Assembly: GCF_002934545.1 (NCBI RefSeq)
Contig: NZ_PTJA01000002.1
Location: forward strand, 372,001-436,000
Direction: 5' to 3'
Origin: Lacrimispora xylanisolvens
GTDB taxonomy: Bacteria; Bacillota; Clostridia; Lachnospirales; Lachnospiraceae
Length of the DNA: 64,000 nucleotides
A model generated the notes under the pieces. The model saw only the letters and a list, made by a program, of their open reading frames with translations. It was not told the DNA's origin and searched no databases. Positions 23,893 to 31,961 of this stretch are shown piece after piece. Within the stretch, counting starts at the first letter, position 1. Each line of letters starts with the position of its first letter. The position numbers were made by a program, and so were the translations under genes.

Positions 23893-24348
23893 ATGGAGAC
23901 GCAGGTTAAATTTTACGATAAGGCAGAAGATGAGAAGCTGAAGTTTGCAGTTATTATTTCCAGAAATCAGGGAAAATGGGTTTTTTGCAGACATAAAGAC
24001 AGAGATACATATGAAGTGCCGGGAGGACACCGGGAAGAGTCTGAAAATATCAATGATACTGCCAGGAGGGAACTTTGGGAAGAAACCGGTGCAGTGGAAT
24101 TTGATATGATTCCACTGTGTGTATATTCTGTATGCGGTGAGACCAGGGATGGAGAGTATTTGGGGGAAGAAAGCCTTGGTATGCTTTACTTTGCTGAAAT
24201 ATATTCCTTTGAAGAAGAGCTCCATCATGAAATTGCAGAAGTAATCATTACAGAGCAGATGCCAGAGAAATGGACCTATCCCCATATTCAGCCATTGCTG
24301 ATGGAAAAGTATAAGGAAATTGCATTTGACATGTGTCAGGATCTGTGA
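23893..24348 (+). CDS. NUDIX hydrolase
   Basis: A 151-residue cytosolic hydrolase of nucleoside diphosphate-linked substrates. The Nudix box is complete: GHREESE, then seven residues, then RELWEETGA, giving the magnesium-binding GX5EX7REUXEEXGU pattern. The ATG at 23893 is preferred; a TTG at 23884 would add MKI and has a slightly better spacing to GGAG. The substrate cannot be predicted. The stop lies 38 bases before the leader peptide of the next gene, so read-through into the AspRS leader is possible. Confidence 0.88.
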   Translation: METQVKFYDKAEDEKLKFAVIISRNQGKWVFCRHKDRDTYEVPGGHREESENINDTARRELWEETGAVEFDMIPLCVYSVCGETRDGEYLGEESLGMLYFAEIYSFEEELHHEIAEVIITEQMPEKWTYPHIQPLLMEKYKEIAFDMCQDL

Positions 24349-24385
24349 TAATCTGTTACCTATTAATATAACTTAAGAGGTGGCT

Positions 24386-24436
24386 ATGATGAATCGTAAT
24401 CAACAATTTTCCATGTTGAATAGGGACGACGATTGA
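24386..24436 (+). CDS. Candidate leader peptide of the AspRS gene, ending in three Asp codons
   Basis: A 16-codon ORF, MMNRNQQFSMLNRDDD, with AGAGGTGG just upstream (24376-24382) and a doubled ATG. The last three codons before TGA are GAC GAC GAT, and three AAT Asn codons occur earlier. It is followed by a hairpin at 24438-24475 (AGCGCTTGTAT with GTACAGGCGCT) and a terminator at 24511-24557. This is the layout of ribosome-mediated attenuation, in which a shortage of charged tRNA-Asp stalls translation and alters folding. A TTGACA at 24326-24331 with GATAAT at 24347 is a weak promoter candidate. Confidence 0.6.
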   Translation: MMNRNQQFSMLNRDDD

Positions 24437-24510
24437 TAGCGCTTGTATCTTTGAATGCTCATGGGTACAGGCGCTTTCGTTGCTGTGCCTATGTGGAAAG
24501 AATAGAATTC

Positions 24511-24557
24511 GGAACCGCATTGGTGGATAGTACTGATCCGTGTGGTTCTATTTTTTT
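24511..24557 (+). terminator. Attenuator terminator before the AspRS gene
   Basis: GAACCGCA (24512-24519) pairs with TGTGGTTC (24541-24548), with an inner GGAT/ATCC helix (24525-24528 with 24536-24539), and TATTTTTTT follows. A competing antiterminator can form between CCTATGTGG (24488-24496) and CCGCATTGG (24515-24523). The 110 nt from here to the AspRS start hold another small hairpin (GGACAT..ATGTCC) and no gene. Confidence 0.7.
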
Positions 24558-24670
24558 ACCCATACGGCAGTCATGAAGGGTGGTGATCGTGTGGGACATA
24601 TGGATGATGTCCTTATGGATGGAATGGGATGGTTTAAAGTTGCATTCTATGAATCCTGGAGGAAAAAATA

Positions 24671-25996
24671 TTGAAGAATATAGTTGGAATGATTGAAAAA
24701 GGAACCGTTGAGGCCGGGGATCTGGCAAATCATCTGAATGAAAAGATAAAAATTCATGGAAGTATCTATAAAATAAGAAAAATGAGCGGGTTTGCATTTA
24801 TCCTGTTAAGAACCAAAAGAAATGTGGTCCAATGTATCTACAGCAATGAATTTTCTCTGTTTGAACTGGAAGAATTGACAGAAGAGAGCTGCGTGATTGC
24901 AACCGCACAGGTGATTCCGGAAGAAAGATCGAAAGCAGGTTTTGAGCTTCGGCTTCTTGAAATGGAGATTTTATCAAAACCCGATCAGCAGAGTCCCATT
25001 GTGATTAATAATAAACGAGTGGACACTTCCCTTGAAAATCTTCTTAATTTCAGACCTGTTACTCTGCGCAATGAGAAAGAACGGGCCATATTTTTATTAC
25101 AGGAGGGAATTACCCTGGGAATTCGTGAGTTTTTAAAAAAGGAGAATTTTACAGAAATCCACTCACCGAAAATTGTTCATGCAGGCGCAGAGGGAGGAGC
25201 GAATATTTTCCGCTTCGATTATTTTGGCAAGGAGGCATATCTTGCCCAGAGTCCTCAGTTTTATAAGCAGATGATGGCGGGAGTCTATGAACGGGTATTT
25301 GAAATTGCTCCGGTATTCCGGGCAGAAAAGCATGATACCTCAAGACATCTCAATGAATATACAAGCGTGGATTTTGAGATGGGATATATTAAAAATTTTG
25401 AAGACATCATGGAAATGGAAACGGCTATGCTACGTCATGTGGTAGAGGTGCTGGAATCCGATTATGAAGAAGAACGGCGGATATTAAATGTAAAGCTGCC
25501 TTATATTAAAGAAATTCCATCAATTAAATTTATGGAGGCAAAAGAATTAATTTCCGCAAAATTTAACAGACCAATCCTGGATTTTGATGATTTTGAACCG
25601 GAAGAGGAAAAATTACTTTCCCAGATAATAAAAGAAGAAACAGGGAGTGATTTTGTATTTGTCACCCACTATCCAGGCAGGAAAAGACCATTTTACGCCA
25701 TGGACAGCATAGAAAATGTAGAAGAAACAGAAAGCTTTGACTTACTGTTTAAAGGACTTGAGATTACCACAGGCGGACAGAGAATTCATAACTATGAGCA
25801 GCAGTTAAGTAAAATGAGGAAGCGGGAAATGAATACAGAATTATTTGAAAGCTATCTGATGATGCATAAATACGGCATGCCGCCCCATGGAGGCCTGGGA
25901 CTTGGACTGGAACGTTTTACCAGCAGATTACTGGATCAGGATAATGTACGTCTGTCTTCTCTTTTTCCAAGAGATTTAAACAGGGTAACACCATAA
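24671..25996 (+). CDS. Aspartyl-tRNA synthetase, archaeal type (possibly Asp/Asn non-discriminating)
   Basis: A class IIb aminoacyl-tRNA synthetase of 441 residues, shorter than the roughly 590-residue bacterial AspRS and lacking its GAD insertion. Residues 15-110 form the anticodon-binding OB fold. The catalytic domain has motif 2 FRAEKHDTSRHLNEYTSVDF, and motif 3 GLGLGLERF near the end. AspRS of this archaeal type often charges both tRNA-Asp and tRNA-Asn. The TTG start has TGGAGGAAAAA upstream. The leader peptide with Asp codons and the terminator suggest control by aminoacylation level. Confidence 0.88.
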   Translation: MKNIVGMIEKGTVEAGDLANHLNEKIKIHGSIYKIRKMSGFAFILLRTKRNVVQCIYSNEFSLFELEELTEESCVIATAQVIPEERSKAGFELRLLEMEILSKPDQQSPIVINNKRVDTSLENLLNFRPVTLRNEKERAIFLLQEGITLGIREFLKKENFTEIHSPKIVHAGAEGGANIFRFDYFGKEAYLAQSPQFYKQMMAGVYERVFEIAPVFRAEKHDTSRHLNEYTSVDFEMGYIKNFEDIMEMETAMLRHVVEVLESDYEEERRILNVKLPYIKEIPSIKFMEAKELISAKFNRPILDFDDFEPEEEKLLSQIIKEETGSDFVFVTHYPGRKRPFYAMDSIENVEETESFDLLFKGLEITTGGQRIHNYEQQLSKMRKREMNTELFESYLMMHKYGMPPHGGLGLGLERFTSRLLDQDNVRLSSLFPRDLNRVTP

Positions 25997-26009
25997 GAAA
26001 TTTTTTAAT

Positions 26010-26057
26010 ACAGTTTCATAAGCTGCGCCACTGAATCAGGCGTGCTTATGAAACTGT
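26010..26057. terminator. Hairpin between AspRS and methyltransferase genes
   Basis: A perfect 14-bp stem (ACAGTTTCATAAGC at 26010-26023 with GCTTATGAAACTGT at 26044-26057) is followed by TTCTTCT on the plus strand. It sits between convergent genes and probably works in both directions. Confidence 0.75.
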
Positions 26058-26068
26058 TTCTTCTATAA

Positions 26069-26650
26069 TTATAGGGTGTAGCGGTAAATGGCATTAAAGC
26101 GGTCATTTCTATAAGGATCATAAAAGCCGTCGCTGATTTCCCAGCCTTCAAATTCATCCTTTGTAAACAGAAGATGTTCCTCGCGGTGAGAACGAATGGG
26201 AAGTTCGCCAATGAGCACACTTTTTTTCGCAACTCTTAACAGCTCGCTTGTGGCCTTTTTTGCATATTCCTTATTATCAAAATAGAGATAAACACCATAA
26301 CAGATCACCTTATCAAAGGTATGATCTTTAAAGGGTAAATCGGCAGCTTCTCCGGTGAGGACGGAATTGTGCAGTATCTCGATGTGTTTTTTAACCAGTG
26401 TATGGGAATAATCCATTCCTGTGTAATCGCAGTCCAGGTATTGGGCAAGGGCACCTGCGCCGCAGCCAACTTCTAAAACCTTGTCATTTTTTTGTATATC
26501 CAGCCGTTTGGTTATCTGACGTGCCACTTCCTCCATATCTACCTGAGTTGCTTCGTAGCCGTCAAAGGCCAGTAAATCATTTCCCTCTGCTTTTCCTTTT
26601 CTTACCCAGATCTGCTTCCATGTTTCGTTTGCTGTTTCCTGTGCATTCAT
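26069..26650 (-). CDS. Class I SAM-dependent methyltransferase
   Basis: A 193-residue methyltransferase. Motif I VLEVGCGAG is at 58-66, the acidic end of strand 2 is in TGMDYS, motif II is in ADLPFKDHTFDKVI, and LLRVAKKSVLIGE follows. Small-molecule or lipid-type methylation is suggested by the family but the substrate is unknown. It starts 18 bases after the stop of the nucleotidyltransferase-aminotransferase fusion on the same strand, with AGGAGGTAG upstream, so the two form an operon and may act on the same product. Confidence 0.82.
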   Translation of the reverse strand: MNAQETANETWKQIWVRKGKAEGNDLLAFDGYEATQVDMEEVARQITKRLDIQKNDKVLEVGCGAGALAQYLDCDYTGMDYSHTLVKKHIEILHNSVLTGEAADLPFKDHTFDKVICYGVYLYFDNKEYAKKATSELLRVAKKSVLIGELPIRSHREEHLLFTKDEFEGWEISDGFYDPYRNDRFNAIYRYTL

Positions 26651-26668
26651 TTTAACTACCTCCTGAAA

Positions 26669-28477
26669 TTATCGTAATATATGTTTTAGTGCGTCACATA
26701 GGCGCTTGTTATCTTCTTTATTTCTGACTGCGATCCGGATACATTCTCTTCCTTCCATACCTGGTTTGTGGGAGAGATCCTTTACAAGAATGTTGTAACG
26801 GTTTAAAAGCAGTTCGGCGATCTGATGGGCAGAGCATCCGTCCCTTACCTCACAGAGTATGAAATTGGCCTGGGACGGGTACAGGGTCAGCTGTCTTATG
26901 GAACCCAGTAAGCTAAACAATTCGTCTCTCGTTTCCTGAAATTGTTTTAGGGCATCCCGGTAATCCCCCTGATATTTTTCAAATATCTGAAGAAAATATT
27001 CTGCAAGAGAATTAATATTCCAGATGGGAAGCTCCTTTCGTACAAGAGCAATGATATCCGGATCTGCGCAGGTCAGGATTCCAAGCCGCAATCCTGGTAC
27101 ACCATAGGATTTTGAAATACTTTTTATCAGAACCAGATTCTGATTGGCGTTTAAGATCTCCGGTGTCATAAAAGATGGTTCCTCTTCTTTATCAGAAAAA
27201 TCCAAAAAAGATTCATCTAAAATCAGCAGAGCATTCCGATCCTTGCAAAACTGAGCCAGCTTCTGAACGTCTTCTTTCTTTATGTAGTTTCCGCTGGGAT
27301 TATCCGGATTTACTAAAACCAGTGCGGATAGTTCCTTATCGCTGTAAAAATCCATAAGATCCTCAGCTGTATAGGAGAAATCTCTGGAGGATACGGTATA
27401 AGGGATGACTGAGGCGGCACAGTTTTCATATTCGGAAAAAGAAGGACGTAAAACTCCCACTGGTTTTTCAAAGCTGCGAAGAAGCGGCTTTATCAGTTCT
27501 GTGGCGCCATTTCCGGTCAGTACCTGGTTTTTATCAAGTCCCAGGGATTTAGCAGCAAGAAGGTTGTTAATATCAAGTCCGGAAGGATAGCTGGTAGTAA
27601 GGATTTCAAAGCTGGCCTTGATCTCTCCCATAAGACGGCTGTTTGGGAAATAAGGATTTACCAGATAGCAGAAATCCAACAGTCCCGGATAGCGCCAGTA
27701 CCCGCCGTAGCGTTCAGACAGGCGGAGCAGTCTGCTTTGGGAGTCTGTGAAAATGGATTCTGCAATATCTAAATCCTGTTCGTCATCAATTTCGTACCAG
27801 AAACCATTTTCCAGACGGGAAGCTTTTAAATCGTGATCATCCAGAAGGGAAATGACTTTCAGTACCTGCTCATAGTAGGCGTTATTACCCAATGCCTTGC
27901 TGTATGCCTCCAGGAAGGGGACATAATGGGTGGAGGAGAAGTTCTGGCTGAATTTGTAGATATTGACCGTTTTATAGTAGGAATGAATGTCTTCGAAGCG
28001 GAAGTCTTTTCTGGTTAAGAACTTCATGATATTGTCCTGCTGATCAATCAGTACAACGGTGCCGTCCATCCAGCTTTCAAAGGGGGCGGTCAGAGCCAGA
28101 TTGGGGCGGGGGTCTTTAATAATCTGGGTTAAAACTTCCTGTTCAAATATTAAGTCCGATTCCAGAAGCAGGGTGTCATCTTCCAGGAGACAGTCCTTGG
28201 CAAGATAAAGGGAATAGATGTTGTTGGTGGTTTCATAAACCGGATTATCAATAAACACTACCGTTGTCCGGAGGGAAAGGGATTCCACAAAGGAACGCAG
28301 AAGTTCCCCCTTATGACCAGTCACAAGAATAATTTTCTCCAGGTCATATTGGTCAAGCTGCCTTAACATTCGTTCAATTAGTGGAATCTTGTTGACAGGT
28401 ACCATACATTTGGGCTGATGTTCGGTTAACTGTTTTAGTCGCCGTCCCATACCGGCAGCCAGAATGATTGCTTGCAT
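26669..28477 (-). CDS. Nucleotidyltransferase - PLP aminotransferase fusion protein
   Basis: A 602-residue bifunctional protein. The N-terminal domain (1 to about 235) is a sugar/choline-phosphate-type nucleotidyltransferase with AIILAAGMGRRLKQLT and the catalytic Lys in QPKCMVPV. The C-terminal domain (about 245-602) is a fold-type I aminotransferase of the HisC/CobD group. It has NPDNPSGNY, LILDESFLDF and SISKSYGVPGLRLG, where the PLP lysine lies. Such fusions include phosphonate-type (PntC-like) cytidylyltransferase/transaminases, so a CTP-activated amino-phosphonate or similar head group is one possibility. The substrate is not resolved. AGGAGGAG precedes the ATG. Confidence 0.82.
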   Translation of the reverse strand: MQAIILAAGMGRRLKQLTEHQPKCMVPVNKIPLIERMLRQLDQYDLEKIILVTGHKGELLRSFVESLSLRTTVVFIDNPVYETTNNIYSLYLAKDCLLEDDTLLLESDLIFEQEVLTQIIKDPRPNLALTAPFESWMDGTVVLIDQQDNIMKFLTRKDFRFEDIHSYYKTVNIYKFSQNFSSTHYVPFLEAYSKALGNNAYYEQVLKVISLLDDHDLKASRLENGFWYEIDDEQDLDIAESIFTDSQSRLLRLSERYGGYWRYPGLLDFCYLVNPYFPNSRLMGEIKASFEILTTSYPSGLDINNLLAAKSLGLDKNQVLTGNGATELIKPLLRSFEKPVGVLRPSFSEYENCAASVIPYTVSSRDFSYTAEDLMDFYSDKELSALVLVNPDNPSGNYIKKEDVQKLAQFCKDRNALLILDESFLDFSDKEEEPSFMTPEILNANQNLVLIKSISKSYGVPGLRLGILTCADPDIIALVRKELPIWNINSLAEYFLQIFEKYQGDYRDALKQFQETRDELFSLLGSIRQLTLYPSQANFILCEVRDGCSAHQIAELLLNRYNILVKDLSHKPGMEGRECIRIAVRNKEDNKRLCDALKHILR

Positions 28478-28620
28478 AGGCTCCTCCTTTTTGTGTTCAA
28501 AAAGTAAAATATTTCTAAATTTATGAACATAATAGCAGTTTAAAAACTGATTGTCAAGTGTGAAGACAGGGAAAAGAAAAATTTTATCAGTGGAAACAGG
28601 AAATGGTTTTCAATTTCGCC

Positions 28621-28648
28621 TTGACATTTAAAGGGAGAGTGCTATAAT
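28621..28648 (+). promoter_or_regulatory. Promoter of the zinc-uptake operon
   Basis: TTGACA (28621-28626) and TATAAT (28643-28648), spacing 16. The bases just downstream are A/T-rich with GAAAAT repeats (28651-28676) that might hold a Fur-family operator, but no clear Zur or Fur box could be read. The 140 bases before the promoter (28478-28620) hold the divergent promoter region and nothing else identifiable. Confidence 0.75.
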
Positions 28649-28686
28649 ATGAAAATGATTTCTGATTTCGAAAATAGGGGATGAAT

Positions 28687-29094
28687 ATGGCAGAACGTGG
28701 AAGATATCGGACCAGGCAGCAGGAAATGATTGTGAGCTGCTTAAAGAAACAAAAAGAAATATTCTGTACCGTGGAAGAATTTATGGAACGTCTTAAAAGT
28801 GATGGTATCCACGTTGGACAGACTACCGTATACCGGGCTTTGGAACGTTTATGTGAGGATGGCGTGGTTGTGAAGATTCCGTCTGTTGACGGATCGAAGG
28901 CCCAATTCCGATATATTGGTGAGGAAATAAACAGGAATGTGGGAAAGCTGGTCTGTTTAAAATGCGGCTCCATGATTCCTTTAGAATGTTCCAGACTGGA
29001 TGAGTTTTACCATCATATCCATGAGGACCATGGATTTAAGCTGGACCAGAAGCACATGGTGCTTTATGGTTATTGCAGCAGATGCCAGCAGTAA
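28687..29094 (+). CDS. Fur-family metalloregulator, probably Zur
   Basis: A 135-residue metal-responsive repressor. A winged-helix DNA-binding domain (1-85, with VGQTTVYRALERLCEDGVV) precedes a dimerisation domain with two structural zinc CxxC pairs (CLKCG near 99 and CSRCQQ at the end) and a histidine-rich HHIHEDH site. The ATG at 28687 gives proper spacing to AGGGG; the ATG at 28681 is too close. As first gene of an operon with ZnuABC and CobW proteins, zinc regulation (Zur) is the best inference over iron or peroxide sensing. Confidence 0.88.
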   Translation: MAERGRYRTRQQEMIVSCLKKQKEIFCTVEEFMERLKSDGIHVGQTTVYRALERLCEDGVVVKIPSVDGSKAQFRYIGEEINRNVGKLVCLKCGSMIPLECSRLDEFYHHIHEDHGFKLDQKHMVLYGYCSRCQQ

Positions 29095-29119
29095 GCTGAC
29101 AGAAAAGGAAGGATTTATT

Positions 29120-29431
29120 ATGAAAGGCAGATTAAATCCCAGACAATGGGCAGCCCTTATGACAGCTTTGATTCTCACCGTAGTTTTTCTGGGCTCGTCG
29201 ATATTTGTATTCACTCATCTTTCCCATGACTGCACAGGCAGACATTGCAGAGTCTGTCAGGAGATCGAAGTATGTATTTCGGCGCTCAGTGTAATTTTTG
29301 AAGCGATTGGAACAGCTGCAGTAATCGCTGTCTCCTTGCCAATTATAAAATATATCATGCTGCCTTATCTGGCAGGACTGTTTCTCTGTCCGGTTTCTCT
29401 TGTGGATTTAAAGATCCGTATGAATAATTGA
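29120..29431 (+). CDS. Small Cys/His-containing membrane protein of the zinc operon
   Basis: A 103-residue protein not recognised as a named family. Three hydrophobic segments (ALMTALILTVVFLGSSIFVF, SVIFEAIGTAAVIAVSL, and IMLPYLAGLFLC) flank a loop HLSHDCTGRHCRVCQEIEVC that carries three His and four Cys and could bind zinc. The ATG at 29120 has AAGGAAGG 7 bases upstream. Its position between zur and znuA is suggestive of a role in metal uptake or sensing. Confidence 0.65.
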   Translation: MKGRLNPRQWAALMTALILTVVFLGSSIFVFTHLSHDCTGRHCRVCQEIEVCISALSVIFEAIGTAAVIAVSLPIIKYIMLPYLAGLFLCPVSLVDLKIRMNN

Positions 29432-29487
29432 ATCGGTTGATACATACGGAAATCTGAATGAAACAGAAAAATCGGAGGTTTTTATTA

Positions 29488-30420
29488 ATGAATAGAGTAA
29501 CGAAAGCAATTCTGTTAGCAGCGGCAGCCTCTGCATTGCTGTTATCTGGATGTGGTCAGAAAAAAGAAGTAAATGACAGCGGAAAGCTGAATGTAATGGC
29601 AAGTTTTTATCCTATGTATGATTTTGCCGTTAAGATCGGCGGCGATAAAGTTAATGTTACAAACATGGTTCCTGCAGGAACAGAGCCTCACGACTGGGAG
29701 CCGGCGACAAAGGATATTACTGGTCTGGAAAAAGCAGATGTATTTGTATACAGCGGAGCTGGAATTGAGCACTGGGTGGAAGATGTGTTAAAGAGTCTTA
29801 AAAATAACAATCTGACTGTTACTGAGGCATCTTCAGGAATCTCCTTGTTGAAGGGGGAGGAACAGGAAGAGGCACAGAGTGAGGAACATGAGCATGGAGA
29901 ATTCGATCCTCATGTGTGGTTAAGCCCTGTAAATGCAAAGAAAGAGATGGAGAATATTAAGGATGCCTTTGTTAAGGCAGATCCGGCTAATGAAGCATAT
30001 TACCAGGCTAATTATGATACCTATGCCAGTAAATTTGATGAACTGGACAAGAAATATAAAGATACGTTAACTCCGCTGCCCAATAAATCGGTAGTCGTTG
30101 CCCATGAGGCATTTGGGTATCTTTGCAATGCCTATGGACTGACGCAGATGGGCATTGAGGGATTGACACCGGATTCTGAACCGGATCCGGCAAGAATGGC
30201 GGAAGTCATAGACTTTGTAAAAGAAAATAAGGTAAAAACCATATTCTTTGAAGATCTGGTCAGCCCCAAAGTGGCGGAGACCATTGCAAAAGAAACAGGC
30301 GCAAAAACAGAGGTGTTAAATCCGTTAGAAGGACTGACTGACGAACAGTTAAAAAATGGTGATGATTATTTTTCTGTTATGGAGAAGAATCTGACTGTTT
30401 TAAAAGAAGCGCTGGAATAA
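29488..30420 (+). CDS. znuA: Zinc ABC transporter substrate-binding lipoprotein
   Basis: A 310-residue cluster A-I binding protein anchored to the outer membrane face. The lipobox LSGC ends at Cys22. Metal-ligand histidines lie in GTEPHDWEP, in the second ligand segment PHVWLSP and in VAHEAFGYL, and the acidic ligand in FFEDLVSPK. An acidic, His-containing loop (EEHEHGEFDPH) typical of zinc importers lies just before the second ligand. The ATG at 29488 behind CGGAGG was chosen over an upstream in-frame start. It works with the next two genes. Confidence 0.9.
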   Translation: MNRVTKAILLAAAASALLLSGCGQKKEVNDSGKLNVMASFYPMYDFAVKIGGDKVNVTNMVPAGTEPHDWEPATKDITGLEKADVFVYSGAGIEHWVEDVLKSLKNNNLTVTEASSGISLLKGEEQEEAQSEEHEHGEFDPHVWLSPVNAKKEMENIKDAFVKADPANEAYYQANYDTYASKFDELDKKYKDTLTPLPNKSVVVAHEAFGYLCNAYGLTQMGIEGLTPDSEPDPARMAEVIDFVKENKVKTIFFEDLVSPKVAETIAKETGAKTEVLNPLEGLTDEQLKNGDDYFSVMEKNLTVLKEALE

Positions 30421-30439
30421 AAAGAACAGGAGTAAGAAT

Positions 30440-31147
30440 GTGAACGCGATTGAAATGAAGGGACTGACATTTTCCTACGGAGGAACAAGGGTTTTAAACG
30501 GAGTGGATTTAGCCGTTCCCCAAGGCGGTTTTGCCGCGCTCACCGGTGACAACGGAGCTGGAAAAAGTACACTGATCCGGATCCTGTTAGGCGAGTTGTC
30601 CTTAACCGGAGAAGCAGGAAGCTTTAAACTGCTGGGAAAGGATATCCGCCAGTTCAGTGACTGGAAGGACGTGGGATACGTTCCCCAAAATGGAATGGAT
30701 ACTTACAAGGACTTTCCGGCCTCTGTTGAAGAGATCATTCAGGCGAATTTATACAGCCAGATCGGACTGTTTCGTTTGCCAGGGAAAAAAGAGAAGGAAA
30801 AAGTGACGGAAGCTCTTTGTGAGGTGGGAATGGAACCATATAGAAAACGCCTGATCGGGAAGCTGTCAGGCGGTCAGCAGCAGAGAGTATTGCTGGCAAG
30901 AGCCCTGGTTAACAAGCCCCGTCTGTTAATTCTTGACGAGCCCACCACCGGTGTGGATGAAAAGAATACGGAAGAATTTTACCGTCTGATCCTAAACTTC
31001 AATCGCAATGATCACATGACTGTTTTTATGGTAACACACGACAGGAAGCGGCTTGCCGGACTGGCAGATACTATTTTTCGGCTGGAGAACGGCGTGATGA
31101 GACAAATAACAATTCCGGGGGAGGCTGACTGTGATGGAGATATTTAA
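30440..31147 (+). CDS. znuC: Zinc ABC transporter ATP-binding protein
   Basis: A 235-residue ABC ATPase energising zinc uptake. It shows Walker A GDNGAGKST, signature LSGGQQQRV, Walker B LLILDEPTTGVD and the H-loop MVTHD. A GTG start at 30440 follows CAGGAG by 7 bases. The 3' end overlaps the permease gene by 14 bases, as in a tightly coupled operon. Confidence 0.9.
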   Translation: MNAIEMKGLTFSYGGTRVLNGVDLAVPQGGFAALTGDNGAGKSTLIRILLGELSLTGEAGSFKLLGKDIRQFSDWKDVGYVPQNGMDTYKDFPASVEEIIQANLYSQIGLFRLPGKKEKEKVTEALCEVGMEPYRKRLIGKLSGGQQQRVLLARALVNKPRLLILDEPTTGVDEKNTEEFYRLILNFNRNDHMTVFMVTHDRKRLAGLADTIFRLENGVMRQITIPGEADCDGDI

Positions 31148-31940
31148 TTATGCCTTTATGCAGAGGGCCTTTGTAGTGGGAATCCTGCTTGCCATGGTGA
31201 TTCCCTGTATCGGTGTGGTAATTGTGTTAAAAAGGCTTTCCATGATTGGAGATGCGCTTTCCCATACTTCTCTGGCAGGAGTTGCGTTCGGGCTGATTAT
31301 TGGAATTAATCCGGTTGCCGGAGCAGTGGCTGCCTGCATTATGGCTGCCCTTGGAATCGAGGCGATACGAAGAAGACTGCCCCGTTATTCGGAAATGTCC
31401 ATCGCCATTATTATGTCTGCCGGAATCGGTCTGGCAGGTGTGCTGTCTGGCTTTGTGAAGAACTCTGCCAATTTTAACAGTTTTCTCTTTGGCAGTATTG
31501 TGGCAATCAGCGATATGGAGATGTTTCTGGTTATCGGAGTATCCTTAACGGTGCTTTTGCTGTTTGTACTTCTTTATAAAGAACTGTTTTACATTGCCCT
31601 TGATGAAAGGAGTGCAAGACTTGCCGGTGTTCCAGTTAAAATAGTCAATTTTATATTTACCGTATTAACGGCAGTTACGGTCTCCATTGCGGCAAGAACC
31701 GTAGGAGCCTTAATTGTTTCGTCCATGATGGTGATACCCACTGCCTGTTCCATGCAGTTTTCCAAAAATTACAGGCAGACGGTCCTTTATGCCATTGTTT
31801 TTGATGTGGTATTTATGATAATCGGTCTTTTTGCTGCCTATTATCTGGGATTAAAGCCGGGAGGAACCATTGTATTAGTAGGTGTGGTTTTCCTTCTCTT
31901 TATATTTATTGGAAAAAAACTGCTTGGAGTGAAAGGTTAG
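31134..31940 (+). CDS. znuB: Zinc ABC transporter permease
   Basis: A 268-residue polytopic membrane protein of the ABC-3 family with seven to nine hydrophobic helices. The SMIGDALSHTSLAGVAFG motif and the GALIVSSMMVIPTA segment are typical of Zn/Mn permeases. The ATG at 31134 is preferred to a GTG three bases earlier; GGGAGG lies 9 bases upstream. It forms the channel for ZnuA and ZnuC. Confidence 0.9.
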   Translation: MEIFNYAFMQRAFVVGILLAMVIPCIGVVIVLKRLSMIGDALSHTSLAGVAFGLIIGINPVAGAVAACIMAALGIEAIRRRLPRYSEMSIAIIMSAGIGLAGVLSGFVKNSANFNSFLFGSIVAISDMEMFLVIGVSLTVLLLFVLLYKELFYIALDERSARLAGVPVKIVNFIFTVLTAVTVSIAARTVGALIVSSMMVIPTACSMQFSKNYRQTVLYAIVFDVVFMIIGLFAAYYLGLKPGGTIVLVGVVFLLFIFIGKKLLGVKG

Positions 31941-31961
31941 GTCACGATAAGGAGTAGATCA

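Noticed and set aside
24376-24670. T-box riboswitch upstream of AspRS
   Set aside because: A GGAACCGC and an AGGGTGG stretch resemble T-box pieces, but they are not joined into the T-box consensus, the tRNA-end bulge is not in place and no Stem I AGTA element is seen. The translated leader ORF with Asp codons explains the region better.
28651-28676. Zur/Fur operator downstream of the zinc operon promoter
   Set aside because: The A/T-rich GAAAAT repeats do not form a convincing inverted repeat matching known boxes, so no operator is called.
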